Positions 35,376 to 46,568 of a stretch of 64,000 bases of DNA are shown piece by piece. The stretch comes from Rhyzopertha dominica (Eukaryota > Arthropoda > Insecta > Coleoptera > Bostrichidae). The translations under genes and the position numbers were made by a program. Positions within the stretch are counted from its first letter, which is position 1, and each line of letters starts with the position of its first letter. The DNA lies in NCBI GenBank assembly GCA_025024175.1, contig QCXZ01000075.1, forward strand, positions 4,216,001-4,280,000, in the 5' to 3' direction. The notes under the pieces were generated by a model, which saw only the letters and a program-made list of their open reading frames with translations, was not told the DNA's origin and made no database searches.

Positions 35376-35927
35376 TCTCGAAAAGAACAAGAATATAAAA
35401 AAACGAAATATTTATAGTAAACCGATGATGCTATGAGTTATAAGAACTACTCCTATGTGCACATAATCTACCAATAAATTTAACTACAGGCAAGTGCAAT
35501 GTCGTATGAATGAATGATATTATATATATTATTATATTATATTATAATTTGTATTGCTTCAATTATCTTAATTTTTTTGTAAAGTTTAAGTATATAATTA
35601 ATAGATCCACAGAATATTACAATTACATACAGTATCAAGCGCAAGCGCCATCTAATAGCGGAAAGACCAAGTGTCTAGTGTAGTGTATACTGTGTGGTGT
35701 TCTAGAGCAGTAGAATTCTGATATTCAATTGTTTTAGTGAATAGTGATAAAAGAAGAGAAAACGATTGGCGCCATTTTATATCAGAAGCCCTTTAACCGT
35801 TAGGCGTCCATTGGCGTCCATTTAAAAGTTATTACAAAGTTCTGAAGTGTTTTATGTGTTTGGTGTGTCCTATTCAAACTGTTAATGGTTTGAAGTGTGA
35901 TAAGGCTGAGATAAAATAGTGCAAACC
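35376..35927. promoter_or_regulatory. Divergent promoter region between two zinc-finger genes
   Basis: Only 552 bp separate the ATG of the ZAD gene (minus) from the ATG of the PRDM9-like gene (plus). No TATA box is convincing. TTGGCGCCA at 35766-35774 is an E2F-like palindrome, GCGCAAGCGCCATCTAATAG lies at 35639-35658, and GGCGTCCATT is repeated in tandem at 35802-35821. The left 150 bp is also present upstream of the ZAD duplicate (CTACCAATAAATTTAACT at 35469-35486 and 50630-50647), but the right part and the PRDM gene are not. Confidence 0.5.
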
Positions 35928-38900
35928 ATGGACATGGAGGATGAAGAAATTGAGGCAGTTAAATTATATTTCACCAAAAAAGACTGGAATGAAATGGGTA
36001 AACTCGAGCAAACGAGAGCAGTCAACCAGTACAAAAATTATTTAGCCTTTAAAGACCATGGTAATGACTTTCACGTTTAATTATGAGATAATTATTGCTT
36101 GAATTTCTTTTTTAGTACCTAACGCTGAAGACCTAATGCCGTCTTTCATGCAAAGAGAAAAATCTATTCAAATGAAATCCAATAAGCAGAAACGTAAACG
36201 AGTTGGTAACAATAAAGAAAACTATGAACCGAGAATTAAAAAAATCCCAACCTCCACCCAAGGTATAGTTTTCCTTTTAATCCATTGCTCTATTTTAACA
36301 TCCCTTTTTGTGTTTTCCTTTTACTTTTTCCTGACAGTCTCCGAAAGACCTAAACGTAAGATTGCTCGTGTTAACTACACTGAAGAAGAGGAACCATCAA
36401 GTGACCGTTACATTTGTAAGTCAGATGGGTTTTTTTTTTCAAATCTGCAGGTTGTGATTTGTTGTAGATTGTGAAAAATGTAAGAGAGTGTATTTAGATT
36501 TTTGTCCTAAATGTGGCATCCTGTATCACATCAAAGATGAGAATGTTCCATTGGGTACTGTGAATAGGGCCAAACTGACTGTGCCGAAAGATTGCCTAGA
36601 AATTAGAAATTCTACGAAACATGGATATGGAGTTTTTGCAATAAAAAGTTTGCCGAAGGATATAAGATTTGGTCCATATGAAGGGACACTGATAAAGAAG
36701 TATAATGATTCATCGTACAGCTGGATGGTATGATAAGCTATTGGTTGATGTTGTTGCCTATTCAGTTAAATTTCAATTCATACCATAATATATTTGTTGA
36801 GTAGCTTATATTTCTGTGTTCATAAGTTTTAAGTATCAAATGTAAAAAGTAAAACAAAAAGTCATTAATGTTTATGCTTGAACATAAATCTGAGATGTAA
36901 CTTGCATGCAGTTTTTGAATTAAGTAAGCAGCCTTTGAACTATACCTTATTGTAAGATTTTGCTCTTACATATTGAACTACTTAGTAGCAAAAAGGATGT
37001 ACTGGTACTGTCAGATATCTGTGTTGGTGACATTTGCAGATAACTGTGTAGACGAGGGAGTGAGAATGCACTCGGATAGACAAGGATAGCATCACAACAA
37101 CGTTTCTGATACAAACGACTTAGCCCTAATTGCCATTACCATTCAACACATAATGAGGTGTTCACATTTTAAGATCGAATGTACTATCACTGTCACTGTC
37201 ACTGTCACTGTAGGCTTGTAAATTGATTATTATACTGTCCAGTAAAGGTTTCTTAGCAACAAAAAATTTTCAGCCGTTTTGGCATGTAGGCACTATGATT
37301 CTCAATCTTATGCAGCAAATGTCTTGAAAAATTCGTCAATAGTGATTTGACCTTGCCCAAATTGAAGTCTACGTTTCTGTCTGCAGCAAAGCCGATAAAG
37401 TAAGAGCAAACTGCTTAAATACAGTCCTTGCATTCTAAGTATTTGTTTGCTCTAAAGTCTAGGCGCAAAACGAGCTCCTATAAGTGGTTTGTGACCTGGG
37501 CTATTGTACACTTATTGCTGTGCCGATTTCACCTGCACAAATATCTGACGGTACCTGTGCATTTTCATGCTTCTTTTTATAGTATGAAAGTGGAACTCAT
37601 GCATTAATGTTAATGAAAATTACTCTTAAATCTGTTAAACAAAAAATGTCCTACAGTCTTTAAACATGTTTCTGTTGAATAATTTTTGTAGGCATTATAA
37701 ATGACGAAAATTTCATTGATGACCCTTGTCTTGTAAAAAAACATTAGGAACTAATTATAAATTATTCCGCAGCTTCGAGGATATGGTTTACTAGATGGTG
37801 CTGATGAGTCCAAGTCAAACTGGTTACGTTATGTCAACTGTGCGAATCACAGTAGCGAACAAAACCTGATTGCTTTTCAATATAATGCAAATATATATTA
37901 CCGAACTGCAAAACTAATAAATCCAGGAGATGAGCTGTTGGTATATTATGGAAACAGTTTTGCAAAATTGTTGGGATTGGCTGTTGAGCTGTACTTTAAA
38001 CCACAGATGGAAGAATTACAGAAAATCTACAGTTGTGAATACTGTTGTTTTGGATTTATTGACAAAGAATATCAAATAAAGCATATGTTGAGGTGCCAAA
38101 AGAAGGCTTTGAATAATAAGGAATACAAAGGAGATATTTTTAAATGCAAATATTGCTCAACAACTGTGAGCTGCAAAGAGTTTTTAATGAAACATGAGAA
38201 ATACTGCAAAAATAAGTAAGTATATTTTATTTTAAGTATAATTAACAAGAGGGATAAAAGAAATGAAAATAACAAGAAGTAGATTATTAAGAGTAATTTA
38301 TTAACAGTTGCTGTATTTTAATAAAATAATTTTTTGAATTGGACTGGTGCACAACTATAGCCCCATCTAAGTTTCACACAGAATGAACAAATTTTAAAAA
38401 ATATAATAATGTGTTTGGCCCTCATTCTTCCCAGTTAGCTTAAAAATTTTAAAATTCATATTTCCAATCAAATTATTTAATATTCTTGATTCCAAATTGG
38501 CCCAAACCTCTTCCAATGAATTTTTTTAGTTCATTTATGGTCGCTTATGCGCTGAACTAAGGTATCCCAAAGGTTTTCATTTGGGTTCATGTCAGGTGAA
38601 TAAGAGGACCACTCTAAGAATCTGACATTTTGGTTGGTAAACCAAGCCATTGACTCTCTACTGACTCTCTAAATGACATTATCTTGTTGGAAAATGAAAT
38701 CTTGTTTGTAATTTTTATTTAAAAAAGACATTAAATTTGACTTAAGGGCTTGAATGTACTCTCGACTGTTTATTGATGTTGATGGGTAAGCCAATGTTAA
38801 AATGCCTGCTTTTGTAATAGCACCACATACCATTAACGTACTACCTCCAAAGTTTCGTTTTGAATGATACTCAGGTTCACTCCTCAAATCTCGCCAGTAA

Positions 38901-41900
38901 CAGTTGAAACCATCTGGACCATCAAGAATAAATTTTTTTCATCAGAAAAGTTAATCTGGAATTGAAAAAAATAACATGGTTTAATTGTAAAGTTTTGGTT
39001 TACATTTTCCTAATTTCGATTCGTATTCTCATGAGTAAATTCCATACGAGCTGTTTTATGGTGAGGAAGAAGTTTCGGACATTTTCGCAGTTTTGGCGTA
39101 CAATGTGTTCACTTTTCTTCAGAATCCTCTTTGTAGTCTATTTTGAAACATCAAGCCCACACTATTGGGCAATTCTTTTTAAAGTGTTACTCGCTGTAGC
39201 AATAATTCCTTTTACAGTTCTGGGTAATTTTGTTTTGTTAGAGCCACCTTTCTTGTTTGTGCCATTACTGCTCAGAGTTTCTCAAATAATTGGCGACAAC
39301 TTTTTTACATGACCGGTTAATTCTTTGAGCAATTTTTCGGTGACTAAAGCCTTCATCTCAAAAAGATTTACCTTTTTCCATGTCACTCAGATACCTTCCA
39401 CAAGGCATTTTTAACACAATTGTTACAACACAGTGACAGTTAATATTTAATAACGTTCTGCATTATTTCCTTTTTTAACTTTAATGAATGAAAGTGGTTC
39501 ACTTCTGTTGGTAAATAGAGTTTAAGCAATTCAGCAAGAGGTAATATTTTTACTCTGAACATATTTATTTAAATCAACAATAGTTTTAACTTACTATTTG
39601 CATGTATAGTAATAAGGCAAGTTTAATTGTTTAACAGTTTTGTCTGTTTTGTTGTAACAAGTAGGTTTTGCAGTTTTTTGTAACAGCAAAAATTTATGTT
39701 TTATGAGTGTCAAAAAATGAATTGGCTTACCTTGTATACTTGATTATTTCTGCAGAATTTGCTGTTAGCCAATGAGGGTAGAAAATCTAGCAAATTTTTT
39801 TCTGAGTGAAGAATTAATTTGTTAATTTGTGCAAAATACCAACTAATTGATCACTCATTGTTTGTATTTTGTAAAAAAAATTATAAACAAAAATCATGTT
39901 TGTTCTAAAAATAATCTCAAAAAAAGGCAAATAATTAAATAGAGTTCTTGTTGGGAAGCAATTAATATAAAATATTATATATTTCACATAAAGTAAGAAA
40001 ATAAATTACCTTAGAGCCGTTTGCCACTATACTTATTTGAGTACTGAAAGAAGTTCTTAAAATTAGCCGTTTGCCATTATACTTATTTAAGTATTGAAAT
40101 AAGTTCTTAAAATTATTATATGGAAATTGGATGCGCATGCTATTTCAATACAAGAAATTAGCCCACATTCTATTTTCTTGTACACTTAGTAATAAAACTG
40201 TGCAGATTGATGCGCACTAACCTGTTTTACCGTTTATAAACAAAACGTTCTTAGAACCTACGCAATAAGCAGGATTGTGAGATTAGGCAGCTTTTGTACT
40301 GGTATCGGGAAAATAAACTTTTGAATAGGGGCTATCTGTTATTTTGGGCTGACCTCCTACTACTAGCTAATTAATAACTACATTAACATGAAATACAGTT
40401 TTAGGCCTCTTAAAATATGTATGTGGGTGTGAGGAAACTTTTGACAACCATGGGAATGTGATGTGTTGTCATGCATTTGTAAATGAAACGGAAGGAATGC
40501 TTTCACGGAATTGTGTACCTTGTTCCCTATTTTGTTATGGACCAGTTCAAACAATATTTCAAATGAAGCATTGCTCATTTGTAGAAAATTTTTATATGCT
40601 GCTGGATCTTCTATTAGCAGTTCTTCTTTCAGCATATTTAAGAAGCCATGAACGTTCATTCTCCTTGCAATATCATATTGTTAGTATCAATGCTGATGCA
40701 TTTAATATTTTTTTTCAGTCAACAGGCATTTTTTTACTTTTAAATACAAATTGTGGTAATTCAGGGTGACCACAAACACAAACAACAGTAAAAGTAATTG
40801 TTTATGAGTGGGTTACATCTAAGGTCTACTTTTCTCTAGCAGTAGAATAGACCTTACGTTGCATTTGCTATTGTATAAAGACGGAATGTAATAGATTACG
40901 GTTAGATTAGCTTTAGGTTGAGAAAATCACGATTAGAACTACAAAAGGGCGCACGCGTACGTATTGAAATACTTACTGAAAAGAATTTGTAATTACAAAT
41001 AATTTTCAGTATAATAATTTTAACAACTTATTTCAGTACTTAAATAAGTACAGTGGCAAACGGCTCTATACACATTCTTTTATATAATTACTATTAAGAG
41101 TAAGCAAGATGGCATATGTCTTATTGTTATATCAAAATATATTGCACTTTTTCATATTCTATGAAATTATATAAGTTTAACATGTTAGCATGATATAGAA
41201 ACTTGTGCTATATTTTGAGATACTAAAGTCTGTTGCATTTGACTAATTATTATCTTAAAATTATTATTATCTTTCAATAAAAATCCATCCAATGAGTGTA
41301 AATTAGTAATGACATAAGTAAATGAATTTAAAAGAAAGTAAAATTTATTCTCTTAGCCAATATGTGTATTATCACAATGCTGTATTTTATAGTTTAGTCG
41401 AATAATTTTTTTCTTTGTTTTTCAGAAATATTGAAAGGGAAAAAGTAGATGTGAATAAGAATGTTGTTGAGGATGCAAAGAAACATAAATGCAACATTTG
41501 CAACTACTCTACAAACAATTCTGGGCATTTCAAAGGGCACATGTTTGTACACAATGGAATTAAAAACTTCCAATGTGATTATTGTAATTATAAGTGTACA
41601 CAAAAAGGTAATCTCAAAAGTCACGTTAATGCTATACATGCAAAAATGGAAAAATANTTTTGTGATCAGTGTACATATACAACATATTACACTCCAAATC
41701 TAAAGACACATAAAAGAATTCACGATATGCATAAATTTATATTCATTTGTGACATTTGTAACAAAGGATTTAATCATAATAATTTGTTAAAACTACATAT
41801 GTATAAACATAATAATGTTGAACTGCCATTCAAGTGTCAGTATTGTGATTATAGCAGTGCACATGCTAATAATGTCAAAAGACATGAAAATGAAAGACAC

Positions 41901-42077
41901 ACAAAAAAATATTTACATAAATGTGACAAATGTCAATATTCCACTACACANAAACGTCATNTAAAAAGACACAACATGTTCACCCATGAAAAAGAAAAAC
42001 CATTAAAATGTTTGAAATGTCATTATCAATGTATACAAAATGGAGAGTTAAAACGTCATAATGAAAAATATCACTAA
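35928..42077 (+). CDS. Prdm9-like: PRDM9-like protein: KRAB-like, zinc knuckle, PR/SET, C2H2 fingers
   Basis: Exons: 35928-36060, 36116-36262, 36338-36415, 36468-36727, 37773-38215, 41426-42077; all GT-AG, phases close to 1713 nt (570 aa). Start ATGG lies in an AACC context. Residues 8-44 include YFTKKDWNEMG and LEQTRAVNQYKNY, a KRAB-like motif close to that of PRDM9. A basic linker (KQKRKRVG) and an SSXRD-like stretch (RPKRKIARVNYTEEEE) follow, then the CEKC/CPKC zinc knuckle (121-135), and PR/SET (about 152-274) with FGPYEGTL, SYSWM, NWLRYVNC, EQNLIAFQY, YYRTAKLI and ELLVYYG. Tyr203, Tyr249 and Tyr265 match the tyrosines lining the PRDM9 active site, so methyltransferase activity (H3K4/H3K36 in vertebrates) is plausible. 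Two atypical C2HC fingers and seven C2H2 fingers end the protein. Known role in vertebrates: placing meiotic recombination sites. Three N bases fall in the finger exon. Role in this insect is inference. Confidence 0.9.
37187..37210. repeat. (TCACTG)4 microsatellite
   Basis: Four perfect hexamer units in intron 4 of the PRDM9-like gene. The rest of the intron (36728-37772) shows no recognisable feature. Confidence 0.85.
38235..39410 (-). mobile_element. Tc1-like (Tc3-type) transposon relic, copy 2
   Basis: Sits in intron 5 of the PRDM9-like gene, opposite strand. Frames give MPCGRYLSDMEKGKSF at 39403 (family start MPRGKxLSxxEK), HRKIAQRINRSCKKVV, FNLDGPDGFNCYW-like remains, SEPEYHSKRNFGGSTLMV, SREYIQALKSNLMSFLNKNY, then FIFQQDN with the second catalytic Asp (38680). 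DPNE-type PNENLWDTLV remains lie near 38590-38560. Broken by many stops. Collinear with the copy at 20945-21900, including GGACTGGTGCACAACTATAG at 38340-38359. Confidence 0.75.
40014..41066. mobile_element. PIF/Harbinger-like element relic with TIRs
   Basis: Ends GAGCCGTTTGCCACTATACT (40014) and, inverted, AGTACAGTGGCAAACGGCTC (41047-41066) form about 40-bp terminal repeats. At the left end a 50-bp unit is tandemly doubled (40016-40065 and 40066-40116). On the minus strand 40659-40500 reads FLNMLKEELLIEDPAAYKNF then LQMSNASFEILFELVHNKI, the N-terminal signature of PIF/Harbinger transposases (FxxYxRMSPxTFExLLxLV). No DDE core remains. Target duplication is unclear (TTA or TA). It lies in intron 5 of the PRDM9-like gene. 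Confidence 0.65.
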
Positions 42078-42751
42078 CTTAATTTCAGTTGTAATAATAT
42101 TTTATTGTTCTATGTTTTGTGTAAATGTTCTTAATAAATTGTAATAGTTCCTTATTCCTTTCTTTTTTTTTCTCCAAATGGTAGATTAAAACATAGTGTC
42201 ACATTCAAAGCAAATAGATATAAATAAACATGAATCTGTTTCCTTAACGTTAAGCTGTTAAGATACTGAGTTTTTTCAAATAAACCCTTTTTGTAAATTA
42301 TTAATAATAGTTTAATTTATTCCAGCAATCACCAATTTTATACTGCTTGAAACAGGGTTGACATCATTAAAACAAAATGTTTAAAACAGAATGTTTCAAA
42401 CTTGTTTAAAACAACGCTTCTGTTTCGTTTTAAGCAGTGTTTTTTTGACGACTATTGTGTATGATTCATTAATTATTACTATTAAGCTCGTTTACCCTCC
42501 ACAAATAGATAGATAAGATTATTAGTAATTACATATCTACATAATATGAGCCCTGACACAAAAATGTTCGGACATCAACTGATTTTTCGTAAAAGTTTGA
42601 AAATTTCCATAAGGGATTCAATATCATGTTTTTCTTTTATAGGACACTATAATATTCATTATTTTACATCATATTTACGACATTGTTTTGAAATAAAATA
42701 ATTTAATAATTTAATTTACAAAACTAAACTAATGTTGCTAACAATACATTT

Positions 42752-44214
42752 TGTAACGCTCCAAATTTAAGTAGCAACTATTAAATATCAAAATTCCGTT
42801 TTTATTAGTACATAAGCACGTCGTTTACAGTAAATTTTAAAGTTCATTGTGGTCGCATCAAACGAGATATCGCTAATCTGCTGAAGGTCTTCATCACTTG
42901 TTCTTTTGCCATTGTGCATCTCTCTCGAGTACGTTGCATTGATCCCATCTTGCATCTTCATACTGGAACAGCAAGAGATTCATTCTTCGATTTGTTGCCG
43001 TGTTAGCACACGAGGTGGTTAGATTGTTTAGTGGTAATCAATTGTTAGTGATTCTTACCGAAATCGGCGACTGAGTTTGTCCGGATCATAATCAACCGCC
43101 GGGGAATTCTGTGTACCAGATTTGATTCGTTTGTCTGGGAAACGAAAACGACATTTGTCGGATATCCCGCACAATCTCTAAAACCGAAAAAGCCGCACAC
43201 CATCACAGGTTCGTTTTCTCTTATTACTCGTTTCGCTCTGTAATTCCAGTATTATTTCAGGCTTTTAATTACAATCTCATATTGGATTTTTAAATATTGT
43301 TATTCACGTTGATTCTACATCCATCAGGAGCATGTATCACGTTGAGGTCAGGAGCTGAAGTACCTGGAAGACAACCTAGTGATAAGTACACCCTTTGTGG
43401 TGCATAGATACTTACCTTTTTGTTAAACTCTTTGTTCAACGCGACGAACACTTTCCACTATTGTTTATTAGTGTAGTAGTTTTTGTAGTTTGTTAATGAA
43501 ATTTGGTAAAGATTAACATTTTCCGCGATCGTTTGTTATTATACTAAGTACTACGTTTTCTGTCGTTTAATATTTACATTGGGTATATATTAACAGATTC
43601 TAATCATATTTTTTTGTATACCTTTATAGTTTTCTTTTGTATATTATTTAACTGAATAGGTTTCATCAATCTAGTTATTCAAGTACGCTAGGATTACGGA
43701 TTAATTGCAAATTGTTGTTAGGTTGCAGTATTTTTTTTTCTTTTCTTTTTTTTTCTACACGACGTTTCGACCGAACAACGTAGCACTACAGGACGTGTCG
43801 GGACAGTATTGGTTTTTTTGTTTCCTCGATAGTATCACGTTTTTTTGGCTGTGCAATTAATTCTGGCGAATCTGGCGTTCGCGTAAGCTTTGTTGTGAGA
43901 TTTTGCATATTATACAACACCATTGTTTTTTCTTAATTCTAAACTAGAAAGAATAAATTTGTTTCGTATCTCACATTGAACTTAGTTTTTTTCTTTATTC
44001 GACTTGGCATTTCGGATTTGGTGCCATACGGAGCCTGAAGCAAATTTGTGGCGCTCTCTTTTTTTCCCTTCTTTTTCTTCTCGTTTCTATAAATCTATAA
44101 TTTTAATGAAGACCCCGACCCGCCTTCGCCTGGGTTATTGCCGTGGTCCGGCTCCGACTGTTTTCGTTTAAGCTTGTATCTGAGAGAGAGAGAGAGACCA
44201 CCAACATACTTACA
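42752..44214 (+). mobile_element. Putative solo LTR (gypsy-type) with 4-bp target duplication
   Basis: Sequence starts TGTAACG and ends ACTTACA, the TG...CA ends common in insect gypsy LTRs, and is flanked by ATTT on both sides (42748-42751 and 44215-44218). Removing it restores the left Tc1 arm exactly against the right arm. No coding region is present. A GGATTTGGTGCCATACGGAG stretch at 44012-44031 resembles retroelement leader sequence, so part of an internal region may be included. A (GA)n run is near the 3' end. Confidence 0.6.
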
Positions 44215-44248
44215 ATTTATTGACACATAAATGTTCGGACAATACATG

Positions 44249-45292
44249 TCAATAGCCGGTTGCGTCTCCTTTTGCCTTAATAACTGCTTTTATTCTGGCA
44301 AGTATAGTTTTTACAAGCTTTTCGCAATCTTCTGCGGTAAAAGAATCCCATATATTTTGCAATTTTACGCACAAGTCTGAAATGTTGCGCTGCGGATCAT
44401 TTCTTAATTGCTGCTTCATCTTGTGCCATATAGTTTCGATTACATTTAGATCAGTACTGCTGGAGGGCCAGTCCAGGACGGAAATGTTGTTGTCTTGCAG
44501 CCACTTTCTTGTGGTCTTGGCTGTATGGCAGGAGGCACCATCTTGTTGAAAAGTAAAATTTCCCTCAAATTGGTTTCAAGAATAATATTCTGATATTTTA
44601 CTGCGTTTACAGTTCCGTCTATGAAATGCAGTTTCCCAACACCATTAGTAGACATGCTTCCCCATACCATAACACCTGATGGAAATTTCCTTTTTCTTTT
44701 TAGGCAGTCTTTGTGGAAGGCCTCATTTTTGTTTCTTATAACACGTGATCGATGGTCACCCACGCAAACATCAAATTTTGATTCATCACTANAAATGATC
44801 CTTTTCCAATCTTCAAAAGTCCACAATGCCCGTTCCTTTGTCCACGCTAATCGTCTCTTTTTTTGTTTTTCCGTGTGGAACGGCTTTTCTTTTGCCTTAA
44901 GCAGTGATAATAATGAATATGAAATTTTGCTTAAATATAACATACGTACCTTATAAAAATGTAAACCAGAGTTATGAATCCAGTGACGACACGTTTCTCA
45001 TGAAACATTTCCCATTGTTTCTTCATTCCATTTTGCTGTTATTTCTCTTAATGTACTTCGACGATCAGCTTAAAAATCCGAACAAGACATCCTTGCATTC
45101 TGGAAGTGACTTTGCGTCACCATGTCTTGAAATTTGAATTGAACTCGTTTCTCTATACTTTTTCACAATATCTGACACCGTGGACTTTGCGACGTTTATT
45201 TGCTTAGCAATATCCCGAAACGTTTTTCCTTGGTGAAACAGTTTTACAATTAATTCTCTGATTGCACGATTAGTTGCTTTACCGCGTGACAT
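44249..45292 (-). pseudogene. Tc1 transposase pseudogene with conserved small intron
   Basis: Exon 1 runs 44950-45292 from ATG (SRGKATNRAIRELIVKLFHQ, then AKQINVAKSTVSDIVKKY helix-turn-helix), with a frameshift and a TGA before HNSGLHFYK. A 54-bp intron (GTACGT...TTAAG) lies at 44896-44949 in the same position and phase as in the 28.5-kb element (FYK|AKEKP). Exon 2 has SDESKFDVCVGD, FHKDCLKRKRKFPSGVMVWG, QQDGASCHT and DLNVIETIW, with 34 residues between second Asp and Glu, but a frameshift falls near 44570. One N lies at 44791. Same family as 28536-29619, more decayed. Confidence 0.8.
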
Positions 45293-45966
45293 TTAGTAGT
45301 CAATTAATATCTAATCGACTTAATTGTCAAGTTAAGTCACATGGAAACATATTCTTTTGTTTCCAAGGCTTGCTATTTATTTGTTTTACTAACGTGTCCG
45401 AACATTAATGTGTCAGCAAATATTGCATTGTTATCAACATTAGCTTAGTTCTATAAATCAATATTATTTTATTTCAAAACAATGTCGTAAATATGATGTA
45501 AAACAATACATATTATAGTGTCCTATAAATGGAAAACATGATATTGAATCCCCTACGGAAATTTTCAAACTTTTGCGAAAAATCAGTTGATGTCTGAACA
45601 CTTTTGTGTTAGGGCTCGTATCACCCCACATTTGCATTAAAAATGAATTGAATGCACAACCAGGCCCAGTTAGAAAATACATAAATGCTTTTTCAAACTT
45701 AAAAAAAAAGAAACATGCAGTATTCTGCTCGGCTTTATATTGATACAACAACAGTTATAGAAATTAATAATTTAACTTTAACATTTTTTCATAGATGTAA
45801 TTTACAAACATTTTAAGACAACAAATAAAAGTCTTAATCTTAACATAACATAAGACGTTCATTCAACACTTACTAGATAATTATATCTTTAGTACAAAAA
45901 TAACCAAACAGTTATCAGAACTTGGGAATATAAAAAACAATAAACAAAGAATAAAAAATATCAGCT

Positions 45967-46568
45967 ATGGCTAAGTCCAGAAGTTTGAAACTGGTTTGTA
46001 ATGAAGTGACAACATCAACACAATTTAAAAACTTGAAGGCCATCACTGACTCAGGGCAGAGCGACCTTAACAATTCTATCGCCAAACTGCGTGAAAAATT
46101 GACGGTTCAAACTGTGGCTGCCAAAAACACCGATAAGAACCAGTCACGGTTTTATTCTGAACCTGTTTTTAACGAAGTACATGAGCGTCAATTAACTCAT
46201 TTGAAAACTTACAGATTCTTCATCTGCTGTAACAGATTCAAATTGGAAATGTATTGTATGTATATAATATATATTTTAATATTGAAGTGTAAATAGCCAT
46301 GTAGCTGAGTCACTCAAATATAATAAAAAAAAGAAACTTGTGACATGAGTTGCTAGACACTGAACATGTCAAAAAAAATTTATTTGGGGTTTTACCCAAT
46401 AATGATTTAGCCTTTGACAAATGCTCAAGGCTGGGTCACTATAATCAGTCTGGTTTGCGCCTTCACCCCATCACGGTCACATTTAGTCAAGAGAGCAACA
46501 TCACTCTTTCCATTCGTGACGCTTCAAAGTTAAAATCCGCCAAGCTTTCTCAAAACATTTCCATTTAA
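45967..46568 (+). mobile_element. Possible LINE ORF1 (gag-like) fragment
   Basis: Two broken frames. The first (45967-46296) has a coiled-coil-like DLNNSIAKLREKLTVQTVAA and VFNEVHERQ; the second (46350-46568) has DKCSRLGHYNQSGLRLHPIT then VTFSQESNITLSIRDASKLK. Insect non-LTR ORF1 proteins have a helical region then an RLGxxxxxxxRPIxVxF RNA-binding-like block followed by a VLxxxxKLK stretch. No ends or RT were found. Low certainty. Confidence 0.35.

Larger units (their letters stand above)
42546..45627. mobile_element. Second Tc1-type transposon with bipartite TIRs, interrupted by an LTR
   Basis: Ends GAGCCCTGACACAAAAATGT at 42550 and, inverted, near 45623 are flanked by TA. The arms match over about 200 bp (for example GAAAATTTCC, ATTCAATATCATGTTTT, ATTTACGACATTGTTTTGAA) up to ACAATACATTT at 42741-42751. 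Inner repeats ACACATAAATGTTCGGACA (44222-44240) and its inverted mate at about 45397-45416 complete an inverted-repeat/direct-repeat layout. The left arm is broken at ATTT by a 1463-bp insertion. Transposase lies at 44249-45292. It sits downstream of the PRDM9-like gene. Confidence 0.75.

Noticed and set aside
37187..37210. CRISPR-like or satellite array
   Set aside because: A simple hexamer microsatellite of four units; no spacer-repeat structure anywhere in the window, which is eukaryotic.
41461..41703. 80-codon plus-strand frame
   Set aside because: Frame shadow of the zinc-finger exon of the PRDM9-like gene.
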